Positions 26,972 to 38,256 of a DNA stretch of 64,000 nt are shown in pieces. Made by a program: the position numbers and the translations under genes. The first letter of the stretch is position 1. Every line of letters begins with the position of its first letter. Source of the stretch: Laspinema sp963821735. Lineage in GTDB: Bacteria > Cyanobacteriota > Cyanobacteriia > Cyanobacteriales > Laspinemataceae. Below the pieces are notes generated by a model that had not been told where the DNA came from, searched no databases, and saw only the letters and a list, made by a program, of their open reading frames with translations. Location of the stretch: the NCBI GenBank assembly GCA_963821735.1, contig CAWGFK010000012.1, positions 186,001-250,000 of the forward strand. The letters are read 5' to 3'.

Positions 26972-29900
26972 TTAATCAGAAGTTGGAACACCATAACCTC
27001 CACCTCCTGGGGTTTGAATGGCGAAGATATCTCCGGGATTCATTTGAACCGCACTGGTGCTGCCTAATTCTTCAATTGTCCCATCGGTGCGTTCCACTAA
27101 ATTATGCCCGATCGCCCCATCACCTCCTTGATTTAATCCCGCTGGAGGAATGCGGCGGTGATTGGATAAAATTGCTGCTGTCATCGGTTCCAGAAAACGT
27201 AGGCGGCGAATGACTCCATTTCCTCCGGTATATTGTCCTTTTCCTCCGCTATTTTCGCGAATGGAAAAGCTTTCTAATCGGACGGGAAATCGCCATTCTA
27301 AAACTTCTGGATCCGTCAGGCGGGAATTGGTCATGTGGGTTTGAATGGCATCGGTTCCGTGGAAGTTGGGACCGGCACCGGAACCGCCACAAATGGTTTC
27401 GTAATATTGATGGCGATCGCTGCCAAAGGTGAAGTTATTCATGCTGCCTTGAGATGCTGCCATCACCCCCAAGGCAAGGTACAAGGCATCCACGATCGCC
27501 TGGGAAGTTTCGACATTTCCCGCCACCACTGCTGCTGGATAACAGGGGTTGAGTAAGCTGCCTTTGGGGATAATAATGTCTAGGGGTTTCAGACATCCGG
27601 CATTCAGCGGAATGTTATCGTCTACTAAGGTGCGAAACACATACAACACTGCCGCTTTACAAACCGCTGCGGGGGCGTTAAAATTGCTATTGAGTTGTTC
27701 CGATGTGCCGGTGAAATCAATGGTGGCACTGCGGCTATTTTTATCAATGCTAATTTTAACGTGAATTTCTCCTCCATCATCCATTGAGTAGGTAAATTCG
27801 CCATTTTTTAGCACCGCAATTGCCCGTCGCACGGATTCTTCAGCGTTGTCCTGGACATATCCCATATAGGATTCTACGGTTTTTAGACCATAGTATTCCA
27901 CCATTTTTTGGAGTTCTTGCACCCCCCGTTCGTTGGCGGCAATTTGCGCTTGTAAATCGGCAATGTTTTGGTCCGTATTTCGCGCTGGATATTCGGCAGT
28001 GGTGAGAATTTCTAAGATGTGGGATTCTCGAAATTTTCCAGCTTTGACGATTTGGACGTTATCCAATAATACCCCTTCTTCGACCACAGTTTTGCTATGG
28101 GGTGGCATGGAACCGGGGGTAATGCCGCCAATATCTGCATGATGTCCTCGGGAGGCGACATAAAATAAAATGTCCTCTTCCGGCATTATCAAACACTGGG
28201 GTAATTACGGTAATATCTGGGAGATGAGTGCCGCCATTATAGGGATTATTGGACACATAAACATCCCCCGGTTTAACGGTTTTCCCTGTGTCGTTCATTA
28301 AGGCTTCTACGCTTTCACTCATTGAGCCTAAATGCACGGGAATATGAGGGGCATTTGCCACCAATTGACCGGCGCGATCAAAGATGGCGCAGGAGAAATC
28401 TAGGCGTTCTTTGATGTTGACGGAAGAGGAGGTATTTTGTAAGGTAATCCCCATTTGTTCGGCGATGGCGCGGAACAAGTTGTTGAAGATTTCTAGGAGT
28501 ACCGGGTCCGGATTGGTGGCGGCGATCGCCTGAGTTTCTATCCGAGGCTGTTCGGCAGTGGAGACCCGGTTTAAGACCAAGTAATTCCGGTCAGTAATTT
28601 GCACTTGCCAACCGCATGAAATGGCATTCGTGCCGGTTTGTTCTATGATTAAAGCCGGTCCATTAATCGTATCTCCCGGTTGCAATTCTTGACGTTCAAA
28701 TACCGGGGTTTCCTGCCAGGAACCGCTATCGTACATGGGGACGGTGGCAATCGGGGAGGGAACGGCTGACGATCGCCGGGGAACGGTGGGTTCCTCGGGA
28801 GGTGTCATCTGCTGGACTACTTCGACCGAAACCGTTTCTACAATTAAGGATTTGTCTTCTTTGATGAATCCATACCGTTGACGGTGTTCCGCTTCAAATG
28901 CCGCTTTTAGGGTGGCTGGATTGTCGGCAAAATCGACAATTAAGGTGGAGTCAGTGCCTTGGTATTTCAAATGCAGTTTGGCAACGGAAATGAGTCCACC
29001 TGTCCCCTCGCTATTCTGGCTTAATTCGGCTTTTCCTTCCGCTTCCAGTTGGGATAATTCGCTTTGCAACTGGGTCAGCAATTCAGCGGTTAAGGGCGCT
29101 TCTACGGCCCGTTGGCGAATGGTGCGAATATCGGCTAATCCCATGCCATAGGCGGATAAAACCCCAGCAAAGGGATGAATAAATACCCGCTTCATGCCCA
29201 AGGTATCGGCAATTTGACAGGCGTGTTGACCTCCGGCTCCGCCAAAGCAACAGAGGGTATATTCGGAGACATCATATCCCCGTTGCAGGGAGATTTTTTT
29301 AATGGCATTGGCCATATTTTCAACAGCGATCGCCAGGAATCCGGCAGCGACTTGTTCCGGGAGTCGGTCATCTCCCGTCGCTTGTTTAATCTGTTGGGAC
29401 ATTTGGTTAAATTTGTCCCGAACAATGTCAGAATCTAAGGGTAAATCTCCAGTAATGCCAAACACTTTTGGGAAAAATTGCGGTTGAATTTTCCCTAACA
29501 TCACATTACAATCGGTGACGGTTAATGGTCCTCCTTTGCGATAGGAAGCCGGTCCGGGATTGGCACCGGCAGACTCAGGACCGACGCGATAGCGCGACCC
29601 ATCAAAAAATAGGATTGACCCGCCACCCGCAGCAACGGTATGGATGGACATCATCGGAGTTCTTAATCGCACTCCGGCAATTTCTGTTTCAAATTCACGT
29701 TCGTATTCGCCATTATAATGGGCCACATCGGTGGAAGTTCCGCCCATATCAAAGCTAATAATTTTCTCAAATCCAGCCTTTTTGCTGGTTTCTACCGCCC
29801 CGACAATTCCACCGGCAGGACCGGATAAAATGCTATCTTTGCCTTGAAATTGGCGCGCATTGGTTAACCCGCCATTGGATTGCATGAACATCAACCGCTG

Positions 29901-30629
29901 ATCTAAGGCATCGGGATTGGAAGAGAGTTCTCCGGAAACGCGATCAACATAGCGACGCAAAATTGGGGAAAGATAGGCATCCACAACGGTGGTATCTCCC
30001 CGACTTACCAGCTTCATTAATGGACTGACTTCGTGGGAAACGGAGACTTGAGTAAAGCCAATATTTTGGGCGAGTTTAGCAATTTGTTGTTCATGGTAGG
30101 GATAGCGATATCCATGCATCAACACAATTGCACAACTTCTAATTCCGCTTTCATACGCCGCTTGTAATGCTTGAATTAAAGGCGGTTCGTTAACGGGTTG
30201 TAATTCTTCTCCGTGGGCGCTGTAGCGTTCTTCTACCTCGATGGTTTGTTCATAGAGCATTTCGGGTAACAATATTTCCCGGGCGAAGATATCCGGGCGG
30301 TTTTGATAGCCGATTCTCAGGGCATCTTTAAATCCTTTGGTAATCACCAAAACTGTGCGATCGCCTTTGCGTTCTAATAAGGCATTGGTGGCAACGGTTG
30401 TTCCCATTTTAATCGCCCCAATTTGGTCAATGGGGATGGGTTCATCCCCGGTAATTCCCATCAGTTCTCGTATCCCTTGGACCGGCGCATCTTTGTAGCG
30501 TTCTGGATTTTCTGATAGCACTTTATGTACAATCAATTGCCCATCGGGACGCTTCGCGACTACATCGGTAAAAGTCCCCCCGCGATCAATCCAAAATTCC
30601 CAGCGATTGTCAGAATGGAGTAGAGTCAT
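26972..30629 (-). CDS. Hydantoinase/5-oxoprolinase fusion protein (frameshifted)
   Basis: This is a HyuA-HyuB fusion of 1218 residues after repair, the normal length for ATP-dependent 5-oxoprolinase-type enzymes. The N-terminal half has the actin-like ATPase motifs FWIDRGGTFTDVVA and ISFDMGGTSTDVA. The C-terminal half has RLDFSCAIFDRAGQLVANAPHIPVHLGSM and ASRGHHADIGGITPGSMPP. Removing one base in the stretch 28174-28181 joins VITPVFDNAGEDILFYVASRGHH. The reaction would be ATP-driven opening of 5-oxoproline or a hydantoin ring. It is monocistronic; the two pieces have no other stop. The break is probably an insertion error. Confidence 0.88.
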
Positions 30630-30706
30630 GCTAGTCTTCTTGAAACGTGAAGTAATTTGACTATTTTAAATCAGGTAGAGTAAAATTGGCAAGAGTTAAG
30701 AAACCC

Positions 30707-31489
30707 CTAGGGATTTTTTAGGTTTAACATTTCTGGCAATAAACAGTTTGTGGCAATTCGCACCACGCCTAACTCAAGCAATCTTTCTAAGTCTTTAGGC
30801 TTGTCTACGGTCCAAGCCACGATATCGACGCCTTGTTGACGACTGAGGTTAATTAATGCGGGATTTTTAATTAACAGTTTATACTTGCTCATCATCACCG
30901 TATTCCCCGCTTGGGCTGCTTTGGTTAATTGTCTGCGGAATGCAGTCCGATTGGCGACCAGATAGGCAAATAAAAAATTTTCACTCCGTTCCCGCACCCG
31001 GTCGATAAAAGAAGCATTGAAAGAGGCAATGATACATCGATTTTCAAACTGATGTTTAATCAGCATCTCAATCAATTCATCTATCTTTTCATCAGTCCAA
31101 TAAGAATGGGTTTTGACTTCAATATAGATAAACTTTTTGATGTCTTGCAAAGCCATTAATGCCTCTTCTAAGGTAGGAATCGGTTCCCCTTTAAAACGCC
31201 AATCAAACCACGAACCCGCTTCTCGGTGCTTCATTTGTTCTAAGGTTTTCTTCCTAACTTTGCCTCGAATTCCCGTGGTGCGGGTTAAGGTGGAATCGTG
31301 AATCACCATCGGCACTCCATCGGCACTTAACTGCACATCCAACTCGATGGAATCCGCCTGATGTTCGATCGCTGCCAAAAATGCGGCGAGGGTATTTTCT
31401 GGGGCGATACTGGAGTATCCGCGATGGGCGATAATTTCTACTGCATAAGCTAAATCCGGTAAAATGAATAACTGTCCTATCTTTAACAT
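30707..31489 (-). CDS. Glycerophosphodiester phosphodiesterase
   Basis: This 260-residue GDPD-family TIM barrel has the catalytic His in IIAHRGYSSIAPENTLAAF, the metal ligands in DSIELDVQLSADGVPMVIHD, and the later IEVKTH strand. It hydrolyses glycerophosphodiesters to glycerol-3-phosphate and an alcohol. I chose ATG at 31489 (MLKIGQLFILPDL), because the longer frame from 31525 would overlap the divergent recQ start. No classical signal peptide is seen. It shares a very short divergent promoter region with recQ. Confidence 0.9.
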   Translation of the reverse strand: MLKIGQLFILPDLAYAVEIIAHRGYSSIAPENTLAAFLAAIEHQADSIELDVQLSADGVPMVIHDSTLTRTTGIRGKVRKKTLEQMKHREAGSWFDWRFKGEPIPTLEEALMALQDIKKFIYIEVKTHSYWTDEKIDELIEMLIKHQFENRCIIASFNASFIDRVRERSENFLFAYLVANRTAFRRQLTKAAQAGNTVMMSKYKLLIKNPALINLSRQQGVDIVAWTVDKPKDLERLLELGVVRIATNCLLPEMLNLKNP

Positions 31490-31503
31490 AACCTGTTTTG
31501 CAA

Positions 31504-32971
31504 ATGGACCGCCATCATAGTGCATCCTGGAATCAGGTCCGGGATAAGTTCCGTGAAATTTGGGGATACGATGATTTTAGAAGTCCCCAGGGAGAAATTG
31601 TGCAAACTCTGTTGCAGGGGAAAGATGCGCTGATTGTCTTACCCACGGGTGGGGGGAAGTCGATTTGCTTTCAACTCCCGGCGTTACTGCAAACCGGATT
31701 AACCCTAGTGGTGTCGCCATTGGTGGCATTGATGGAAAATCAGGTGCAAGAACTGCGCGATCGCCAGTTAGATGCGGCACTCCTACATGGGGAAGTTCCC
31801 ACAAAACAGCGCAAAGCTACCCTAAACGCCCTCGAAAACAATCAATTACGGTTATTATATCTCTCCCCGGAAACGTTACTAAGTCCCCCGGTTTGGCAGC
31901 GGTTATTAGCACCGGAATTACCGATTAATGGGATGATTTTAGATGAAGCACATTGTTTAGTGCAATGGGGGGATACATTTCGCCCCGCCTATCGGCGTTT
32001 GGGTGCAGTTCGTCCCGCCCTTTTGAAATCAAAACCAGCGGGTTCTAAACTGGCGATCGCCGCGTTTACGGCAACCGCTGACCCGACTGCTCAGAAAACG
32101 ATTCAATCGGTGTTAAAATTACAGAAACCCAACCAATTTTTACTCAGTCCTTATCGGTCCAATCTCAATTTACAGATTCAAATTGCTTGGACTCCCCGAG
32201 GACGTCGGCAACGGATGTTACAGTTTATCCAGTCTCAAGGTTTACAGTCGGGTTTAGTCTATGTGAGAACTCGGCGGGATGCGGAAGAATTGGCAGACTT
32301 GGTTCCGCCTACAAGGATGCAAAACCTCTGCCTATCATGGCGGTTTGAGTGGGGAGGAACGGCGCAGTCTTGAAAGCAATTGGATTGGCGATTCTCTGCA
32401 ATTTGTGGTCTGTACTTGTGCTTTTGGTATGGGAGTGAATAAACCCAATGTGCGGTGGGTTTTACATTATCAAACTCCGGCTTTACTATCAGAATATATT
32501 CAGGAAGTAGGCCGTGCGGGTCGAGATGGTAAACCCGCAATTGCGCTTTCTTTAATCAGTGAATGTACGGGATGGTTAGACCCTCAAGATGAACATCAGC
32601 GACAATTTGTAAAAACGCAACAACAAACGCTCTATCGCCGCGCTCAAAATTTGATGAAAAAGTTACCGATTCAGGGGAATATTAATCAAATTTCCGAACA
32701 GTATCCCGATGGAGCGATCGCCTTGTCTTTGTTGCATAGTATGGGTCAGTTACAATGGCGTGATCCGTTTCATTATCGGATTACTCGTTCGGGTGCTTCT
32801 CCGGGTTTATCTGCCGCTCATCCGAGCCAACAGATGAAGCAGTTTCTGTTTACCCGGCGCTGTCGGTGGCAGTTTTTATTAGAAGCCTTTGGGTTTAGAC
32901 AGGAGGCTAAAGGGATGCGATGTGGTCATTGCGATAATTGTTTAGGCAAGCGTTTTTTGGGGTTTATTTAG
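31504..32971 (+). CDS. recQ: ATP-dependent DNA helicase RecQ (frameshifted)
   Basis: The helicase motifs are present: motif 0 (YDDFRSPQGEIVQ), Walker A VLPTGGGKSICFQLP, DEAHC as motif II, TATADP, VRTRRDAEELAD, and HGGLSGEERR...GMGVNKPNVRWV with QEVGRAGRDGKP. A C-terminal zinc-binding cluster follows (MRCGHCDNCLG). One extra T at 32299-32300 splits the frame; without it the protein is 488 residues, a short RecQ without an HRDC domain. The start ATG at 31504 is favoured over the TTG two codons earlier. The break is probably a sequencing insertion. Confidence 0.88.
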
Positions 32972-32994
32972 TTATAATTTCAGGAGAATTTTAG

Positions 32995-33041
32995 GCGGCA
33001 GAGCCGCTGATTTTGCGTGACATGGCTGAAGCCATGTCACG
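32995..33041. repeat. Two perfect hairpins downstream of recQ
   Basis: GCGGC/GCCGC (32995-33007) is followed by CGTGACATGGCT with its exact complement (33016-33041). They lie directly before the two interspersed repeats and after the recQ stop. There is no T tract. Confidence 0.6.
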
Positions 33042-33051
33042 AGGTTTTGGA

Positions 33052-33112
33052 GAATTCTTAGCCCGCGCAGGCGGGCTTTGTCCGTATAGCCCCACCCTTT
33101 AGGGTGCGGGTT
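33052..33112. repeat. Interspersed two-hairpin repeat, copy 2
   Basis: This 61-bp element is identical to copy 3 at 33145-33205. Hairpin 1 is GCCCGCGCAGGCGGGC, the spacer TTTGTCCGTATAGC, and hairpin 2 CCACCCTTTAGGGTGCGG. Confidence 0.85.
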
Positions 33113-33144
33113 TGAGGGAGGTTTAGGAATAGGAATCGGTGAGG

Positions 33145-33205
33145 GAATTCTTAGCCCGCGCAGGCGGGCTTTGTCCGTATAGCCCCACCCTTTAGGGTGC
33201 GGGTT
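33145..33205. repeat. Interspersed two-hairpin repeat, copy 3
   Basis: Its 61 bp are identical to copy 2, which starts 93 bp upstream. Together they fill most of the gap between recQ and the glycine-zipper gene. Confidence 0.85.
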
Positions 33206-33224
33206 CAGGGGGATTAGAAATGGA

Positions 33225-33935
33225 TTAGGGAATTCTCGGATTAGGGAAAGAACTTTGACCCGTTAAAGAGGGGTGAGTCGGAGTATTAACTGGAGGAACC
33301 GTGGGCATGGCAGCAGGATTAACAATCGGTTCGCCAGGAAAATGATAAATACCCCATTCTTGGATACCTCTTCCGGTTAGGATTTCTTCGGCTCGTTCTA
33401 TTTCATAAACTGAGCCTTCAACGATTAGTAAATAGTGGCCTTGGGAGAGGCGATCGTTATAGATTTTGGCCTGTTCTTCCGGGATACCTAAACCCGCTAA
33501 TGCCCCGACTAAACCGCCTGCTGCGGCCCCGATCGCACCTCCGGCTAGGGTATTCATCAGAATGGATGCCACGGTCCCTCCGACGAGTACGGGTCCGATT
33601 CCGGGAATGGATAAGGCGGCTAGGGCTTGCAGCAAGCCGATAAAGCCCCCGACGGTTCCCCCGGCTACGGCACCTGTGGCAGCCCCTTCTTCGGCAAGGG
33701 TGCCGGAGGCGTCGGTGGTGTGGCTAGGGGGTGCGGGATTGGCGGCAGCATCTCCCATTGTGAGGTGAGAGTTCATGTTAGTCTCTCCTGAATTCCGGGA
33801 CCGGGGGAGGTCCGGCGCAATAATGGAGAGGTGATTCAGGGAAAAGCCTGCTTGTCGGAGTTGGTGAAAAGCGGCTTCAGCATCTTCATAACGCTCGAAA
33901 ACGCCTACAGCACGTCTAAGTTCATCTACAGTCAT
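33225..33935 (-). CDS. Glycine-zipper general stress protein (YflT/GSP17M-like N-terminus)
   Basis: In this 236-residue protein the N-terminal segment VGVFERYEDAEAAFHQLRQAGFSLNHLSIIAPD matches the 17-kDa general-stress-protein (YflT) module. The centre is a glycine zipper of about 60 residues (ATGAVAGGTVGGFIGLLQ...GAIGAAAGGLVGALAGLGIP) that should insert in a membrane. The C-terminal part (YNDRLSQGHYLLIVEGSVYEIERAEEILTGRGIQEWGIY) resembles a second YflT-like fold. The tail is Pro-rich. It is a tandem paralogue of the next gene. Stress induction is family inference. Confidence 0.75.
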   Translation of the reverse strand: MTVDELRRAVGVFERYEDAEAAFHQLRQAGFSLNHLSIIAPDLPRSRNSGETNMNSHLTMGDAAANPAPPSHTTDASGTLAEEGAATGAVAGGTVGGFIGLLQALAALSIPGIGPVLVGGTVASILMNTLAGGAIGAAAGGLVGALAGLGIPEEQAKIYNDRLSQGHYLLIVEGSVYEIERAEEILTGRGIQEWGIYHFPGEPIVNPAAMPTVPPVNTPTHPSLTGQSSFPNPRIP

Positions 33936-34036
33936 AATTGACCTCCATTTGGTGTTAAATACGGGTCAGTGGGCCGATCGCCCTGCCGGATTTCCGACGG
34001 ATTTTGATCGCACAACTGACCCCGTTGAAAAGTGAG

Positions 34037-34616
34037 TTAGTCCGAGAGCAGAGTGCTTCTGCTGGGCGATCGCTCGTGGATTTCCCACTCTTGGATACCG
34101 CGAGCGTTTAGAATGCGACTGGCGAGGGCAATTTCGCGATCGCTGCCGGTGAGAATCAGCAGGTAATCCCCTTGGATCACTCGTTCCCAATAGCGGTGAG
34201 CGCGATCGCTGGACATCCCATCAGCCATCAAACGACCCACGAGACCCCCAGTCGCAGCCACCGATCGCCCCTCCGGCAACCAAAACCGTTCCTGCGGTTG
34301 CCACTTCCATCCCCGCCAGGAGGAGCGGTCCAATCCCAGAAAGTGCTAGGATGCTGAGGCTAACCAGCAACCCCAGAACCATCCCTAAACTTCCCCCGGT
34401 TAGAGCTCCGGCAAGTCCGGTGGCTGGCAGTGGATGATCAAGGGTTTTTAGTTCCATTGGATTGGGAGTAATCCACCGAATTTGATTCCGTTTTCGGGCG
34501 ATCGCAGAAATATTTTTCATCGGAAAGCCTGCGGATTTTAGGTCGCACAGAGCGACTGCGGCTTTTTCCATACTAGGGAATAATCCAACCGCTCGTTTCT
34601 GTGGATTGAATACCAT
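34037..34616 (-). CDS. Glycine-zipper general stress protein paralogue (frameshifted)
   Basis: This has the same three-part layout as the neighbouring gene: KRAVGLFPSMEKAAVALCDLKSAGFPMKNISAIAR, a glycine zipper (GLAGALTGGSLGMVLGLLVSL), then YWERVIQGDYLLILTGSDREIALASRILNARGIQEWEIH. One extra base at about 34255-34261 splits it; removal joins LVAGGAIGG with ATGGLVGRLMADG to give 192 residues. The pair is tandem, same strand, and separated by about 100 bp. Confidence 0.75.
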
Positions 34617-34856
34617 GCTTCCTCTCTTTACAATTCATTAAAATTGACGTGATTTTGCTGAGAATTGTGGTAAAATAAAGGGGTTAAAAACGGGTTTCTA
34701 TCCTTCCTAGGATATCCACAATCTCGGAGAAAATCCCTCACCCTTTAGAATGACCTTTCGCTCTATCGGTAGAAAGATAAAAGCTGCATCGCCTTCTCGA
34801 CTAATGCAGCCTGATTCAGATTCCTAATATCAAGTCGGGTGGATTAACTTAAAAAA

Positions 34857-35867
34857 CTATTTCTTCCTCTTCACCCCCTTGGATTTATCCGTTTGGTTAC
34901 GCCAAGTTTTACTGATGTTGCCAACGGGACAGCCAACTTGCTGCTGGTCCCAATCAATCTTAAAATAAGATAAATCAAATCCAGTTTGCTGAAGCGATTG
35001 CCAAGAACTGTCGGTTCTTATGGGACCAACCAGGTCAACTTCATAGTTTGAACGTAACGTGACTAAGTGATAAGAATTAACATAGGCACTATCAACTAAA
35101 TGCTGCTGGGGGAGTAATTCTTGCTCCCCCAACTTTTCATGAATAACTTGAGTCATATCCCCTTCTACTGTGGTGGCGGGAGTCGTCTCTACATTCACGA
35201 TTAAATGAGGATAATCTTCATCACAAGTTTCAGTCAAATGGACTTGATATCCGGTCCAATTTTTCTCCCGTTTGGTAGCGTTACGAGCTTCAATATCGTA
35301 AGGGCTTTCAATTTGGATTGAATTGGGGGGAAGCTGAAGGTCTTTCGGGTCTCGCCACTTGAGTTCAGAATTAATAAAAGCATACTGCTGGACCCACACT
35401 TGCCGGAGAATTTCTACGCTTGGTAATTCACATAAATCAAAGGCCGTTCCCGAATTGTAAATGACCTCCAATAAGTGGTGTCCATCGGCTCCTATGGTCA
35501 AAGCCAAGGATTCGCGTTCGCTTTTATTTTTGGGTAACCGATAAGAATCTAGCCTAGAGTTATAGCGGTCAAACCAATCTTCTTGCACAACAGAACAGAG
35601 CCAATTTGGAGCGTTAATAGAGAGGTCATTTAAGGCGTGACGTAATGTTTCTCCAACTAACTCCAAACGGTTGAGCATTCGGATAGCCCCTAAAACTTGG
35701 GTTGAATCGGTGCGCTGGATTCCTCGACCTTTTAATAGGTTTTTTTCTTTAAATCGGGCTAACATTTTTTCTAAAAGAATCGATTCCGCCTCTTTTTTAA
35801 CGAGGCGGTCCCTCCATTCTTTTAAAATAGTGTGGTCAAAACCCTCATCGGTTAATTCTAGCCCCAA
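34857..35867 (-). pseudogene. IS1182-family transposase remnant, truncated at both ends
   Basis: The open frame matches the middle of an IS1182/DDE transposase: LGLELTDEGFDHTILKEWRDRLV, RGIQRTDSTQVLGAIRMLNRLELVGETLRHAL, ESPYDIEARNATKREKNWTGYQVHLTETCD and LLPQQHLVDSAYVNSYHLV. The reading continues upstream to IDWKYALGL and then meets a TAG, so the N-terminal quarter is missing. The C-terminal zinc-finger-like part after GNISKTWRN is also missing. No terminal inverted repeats were found, so this is an inactive fragment. Full-length members are about 450-550 residues. Confidence 0.8.
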
Positions 35868-35925
35868 CGCATATTTCCAATCAATTTCCTAGTTCTTCGT
35901 ACATGAGCATAAATAAACGTTACCT

Positions 35926-35970
35926 TATTCTCCCCCTTCCCTCGTAGGGAAGGGGGTTGGGGGGTTAGGT
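35926..35970. repeat. CCCCCTTCCC hairpin with GGGGTTAGGT repeat
   Basis: CCCCCTTCCC pairs with GGGAAGGGGG around TCGTA and runs into GGTTGGGGGGTTAGGT, the same phrase that flanks the tandem duplication near 12.3 kb. Confidence 0.6.
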
Positions 35971-36030
35971 CACTCTGGGCGATCGACCCAACATGATATA
36001 ATTATCCCGATGTCTGGGAATTTTTTGAGT

Positions 36031-36321
36031 TTAGCTGTTGGTTTCTTCCACCGGCGGAGGGGGTTGAGTTAGGCCCCAACGATTCAACAGATTAACCACG
36101 CCGATCGCCGCTACAACCCCAATACTCAGGCCAATAACGATTAAAATTATATACAGCCGTTTAAAGGCTTGTTTTGTCGCAGAAACGTTAGAGTTGGGGA
36201 GATTTTCCGGTTGCTGGGGACTCCCAACTTCTGGATTAGCAACGTCAACTCCATCGGCTGTAGGCGGTGTCAGTTCATGAGAATTTAAAGGTGCAGGAGA
36301 TGGATCGGTGGGTCGATTCAT
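36031..36321 (-). CDS. Small single-span membrane protein
   Basis: This 96-residue protein has a Pro/Ser-rich hydrophilic N-terminus, one membrane span (LYIILIVIGLSIGVVAAIGVVNLL) and a short proline-rich tail (TQPPPPVEETNS). There are no recognisable motifs. It is probably a real gene, given the good amphipathic layout and a clean ATG. Function unknown. Confidence 0.55.
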   Translation of the reverse strand: MNRPTDPSPAPLNSHELTPPTADGVDVANPEVGSPQQPENLPNSNVSATKQAFKRLYIILIVIGLSIGVVAAIGVVNLLNRWGLTQPPPPVEETNS

Positions 36322-36590
36322 AATGTAAAATTTATCAGCGTTTTTCTTAATATAGCAGACGGTCTGGATTGGCTGCTTGCTGAAAGATTTTAGAGGCGGT
36401 TCACCGGATGCCTCGATTCAAGGGATGGAGATTGCTCAGATGACGAACGTTCCATCCTGACCCTCCCTCGGTGAACCGCGTCACTGAATCAAATCCTGGG
36501 GAAACAAACTTTTACCCATCAGGGTTCAACCGCACCCCCTCGGGTTTAAAATTAGGGGAAACTCCGGCCCTTCCTGAATTCCTGGTAACC

Positions 36591-38183
36591 ATGAGTAGAG
36601 ATTTATTTGCCCAAACTGCGATCGCTCAAATTCCGAAAATCCTGACCCTGTGCGATCGCAACCCCCATAGTCCCACCTATGGCTGTTTTGACCGCAATTT
36701 CTGGCATTATAAAATTATCGATTTTCCCAGTGGCATGGCTCAGGAATTTGTTTGGCCCCTGGCTTTAGCCTACCAAACAAACTTACCCGATAACCCATTT
36801 TATCAGCAAACCGCACTTCGGGACTGGGTAGAAGCAGGAATCCTTTATGCTGCTCATTCGGCTCATTCTGATGGGTCTTGTGATGATTATTTTCCCTACG
36901 AAAGAGCCAGTGGTGCTGCGGCTTTTTCCTTATTGGCTTGTTTGGAAAGTTACACCCTCCTGAATCTGAACAATTTTGAACTGCTGAAATTTTTTGAACA
37001 TCGCGCTACGGGGTTAGCAAATCATCACGAAAGTGGTCAACTCACAAACCATCAAGCCTTAATTGCTTTATGTTTAGACCTGCTTTCTCGTCTATTAGAA
37101 ACTGACCGCTGGAATCAGGCTAAAACTGAACGAATTGAACGGGTTTTATCCTGGCAAAGTTCCGAAGGCTGGTTTCAGGAATATGAAGGCTGTGACCCCG
37201 GTTATCATACCCTGACTATTGCTTGTTTAGCCCGACTTTATGAATTCTCCCCTGACCCGCGTCTGAAAGAATCCTTGATAAAAGCGGTAGAACTCGCCAC
37301 TCAATTTATCCATCCTGATGGGTCTTATGGAGGAGAATATGCGAGTCGGAATACTTATAATTTTTTCCCGCATGGCTTTGAATGGGTGGGAAAATGGATG
37401 CCTGAAGCATTAGCCATTAATGACTTATTTTTAAAAGGCATAGCAGCCGGTTTAGTTCCCTGTTATGCCGATGACCATATTATCGGCCATCATACTTGGA
37501 GTTATTTATTGGCATGGCGCGATTTTGTAGAAAATCGCCCTAGTTTGCCGCCTCGCCCTTCGGGACAAATTTGGTTAAAAGAGGCACAATTATTGATAGA
37601 CCGTAGAGACAAAATTGAGCTATATTTGGCTTTAAATAAAGGGGGAGTTTTCAAGGTTTTTCGAGAGGGCAAGCGGGTCGCCTCCGACACCCAGTTTTCC
37701 CTTCAAGTCTCCCAAGGAAGCCGGATAAAAAATGCTGTAGGACATTTAATTGACCGCTATGATTATCACGTTGAAACCGATGAAATTTTAATCCAAGGTC
37801 AATTGGGTTGGGCCAAGCAAAAGCAAATGAACCCGGTGAATTTGTTGATTTTGCGAGTGGTGATGCTCACGGTAGGCCGATTTTTTCCTAATTTGATTCG
37901 GAAATTGTTGCAAAAAATGCTGATTACCGGAAAGGAAAAAGCCCCGTTTAAATTTATCCGACGCTTGCGGTGGGAAGACGGAAAATGGCAGATTACGGAT
38001 GAATTAATAGCCGAGTCTTGGCGGAATGTTCAATCTGTGGGAATTGGGGGAGACCAAACCTCAATTTATGTGGTGATGAGTCGCACTTTTCAGGCGGGTC
38101 AATTGCAACCCTGGCTAGATTTAAGCGATCGCCTCCCCACCCTAACTCATCAAGAACCCCTCAAAGTTGAACGCCAGTTCTAA
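36591..38183 (+). CDS. Uncharacterised alpha/alpha-toroid-like protein
   Basis: I prefer ATG at 36591 (MSRDLFAQTAIAQIPKIL, 530 residues). The open frame extends 120 nt further up to a GTG, but that extension is unlike a protein. Repeated helical segments with aromatic/acidic turns (DRNFWHYKIIDFPSGMAQEFVWPLALAY, DGSCDDYFPYERASGAAAFSLLACLE, WQSSEGWFQEYEGCDPGYHTLTIACLARLYE, HPDGSYGGEYASRNTYNFFPHGFEWVG) suggest a six-hairpin or alpha/alpha barrel. This is as in lyases, glycosidases or heparinase-like proteins. Active-site residues cannot be assigned. No signal peptide from this start. Confidence 0.65.
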   Translation: MSRDLFAQTAIAQIPKILTLCDRNPHSPTYGCFDRNFWHYKIIDFPSGMAQEFVWPLALAYQTNLPDNPFYQQTALRDWVEAGILYAAHSAHSDGSCDDYFPYERASGAAAFSLLACLESYTLLNLNNFELLKFFEHRATGLANHHESGQLTNHQALIALCLDLLSRLLETDRWNQAKTERIERVLSWQSSEGWFQEYEGCDPGYHTLTIACLARLYEFSPDPRLKESLIKAVELATQFIHPDGSYGGEYASRNTYNFFPHGFEWVGKWMPEALAINDLFLKGIAAGLVPCYADDHIIGHHTWSYLLAWRDFVENRPSLPPRPSGQIWLKEAQLLIDRRDKIELYLALNKGGVFKVFREGKRVASDTQFSLQVSQGSRIKNAVGHLIDRYDYHVETDEILIQGQLGWAKQKQMNPVNLLILRVVMLTVGRFFPNLIRKLLQKMLITGKEKAPFKFIRRLRWEDGKWQITDELIAESWRNVQSVGIGGDQTSIYVVMSRTFQAGQLQPWLDLSDRLPTLTHQEPLKVERQF

Positions 38184-38256
38184 TTTTTCGTCTGTTGCTG
38201 GGGTCTAATGCCAAATCGGGGTATAATACGGAATCAGGTTTTCAGATGTCTATAAA

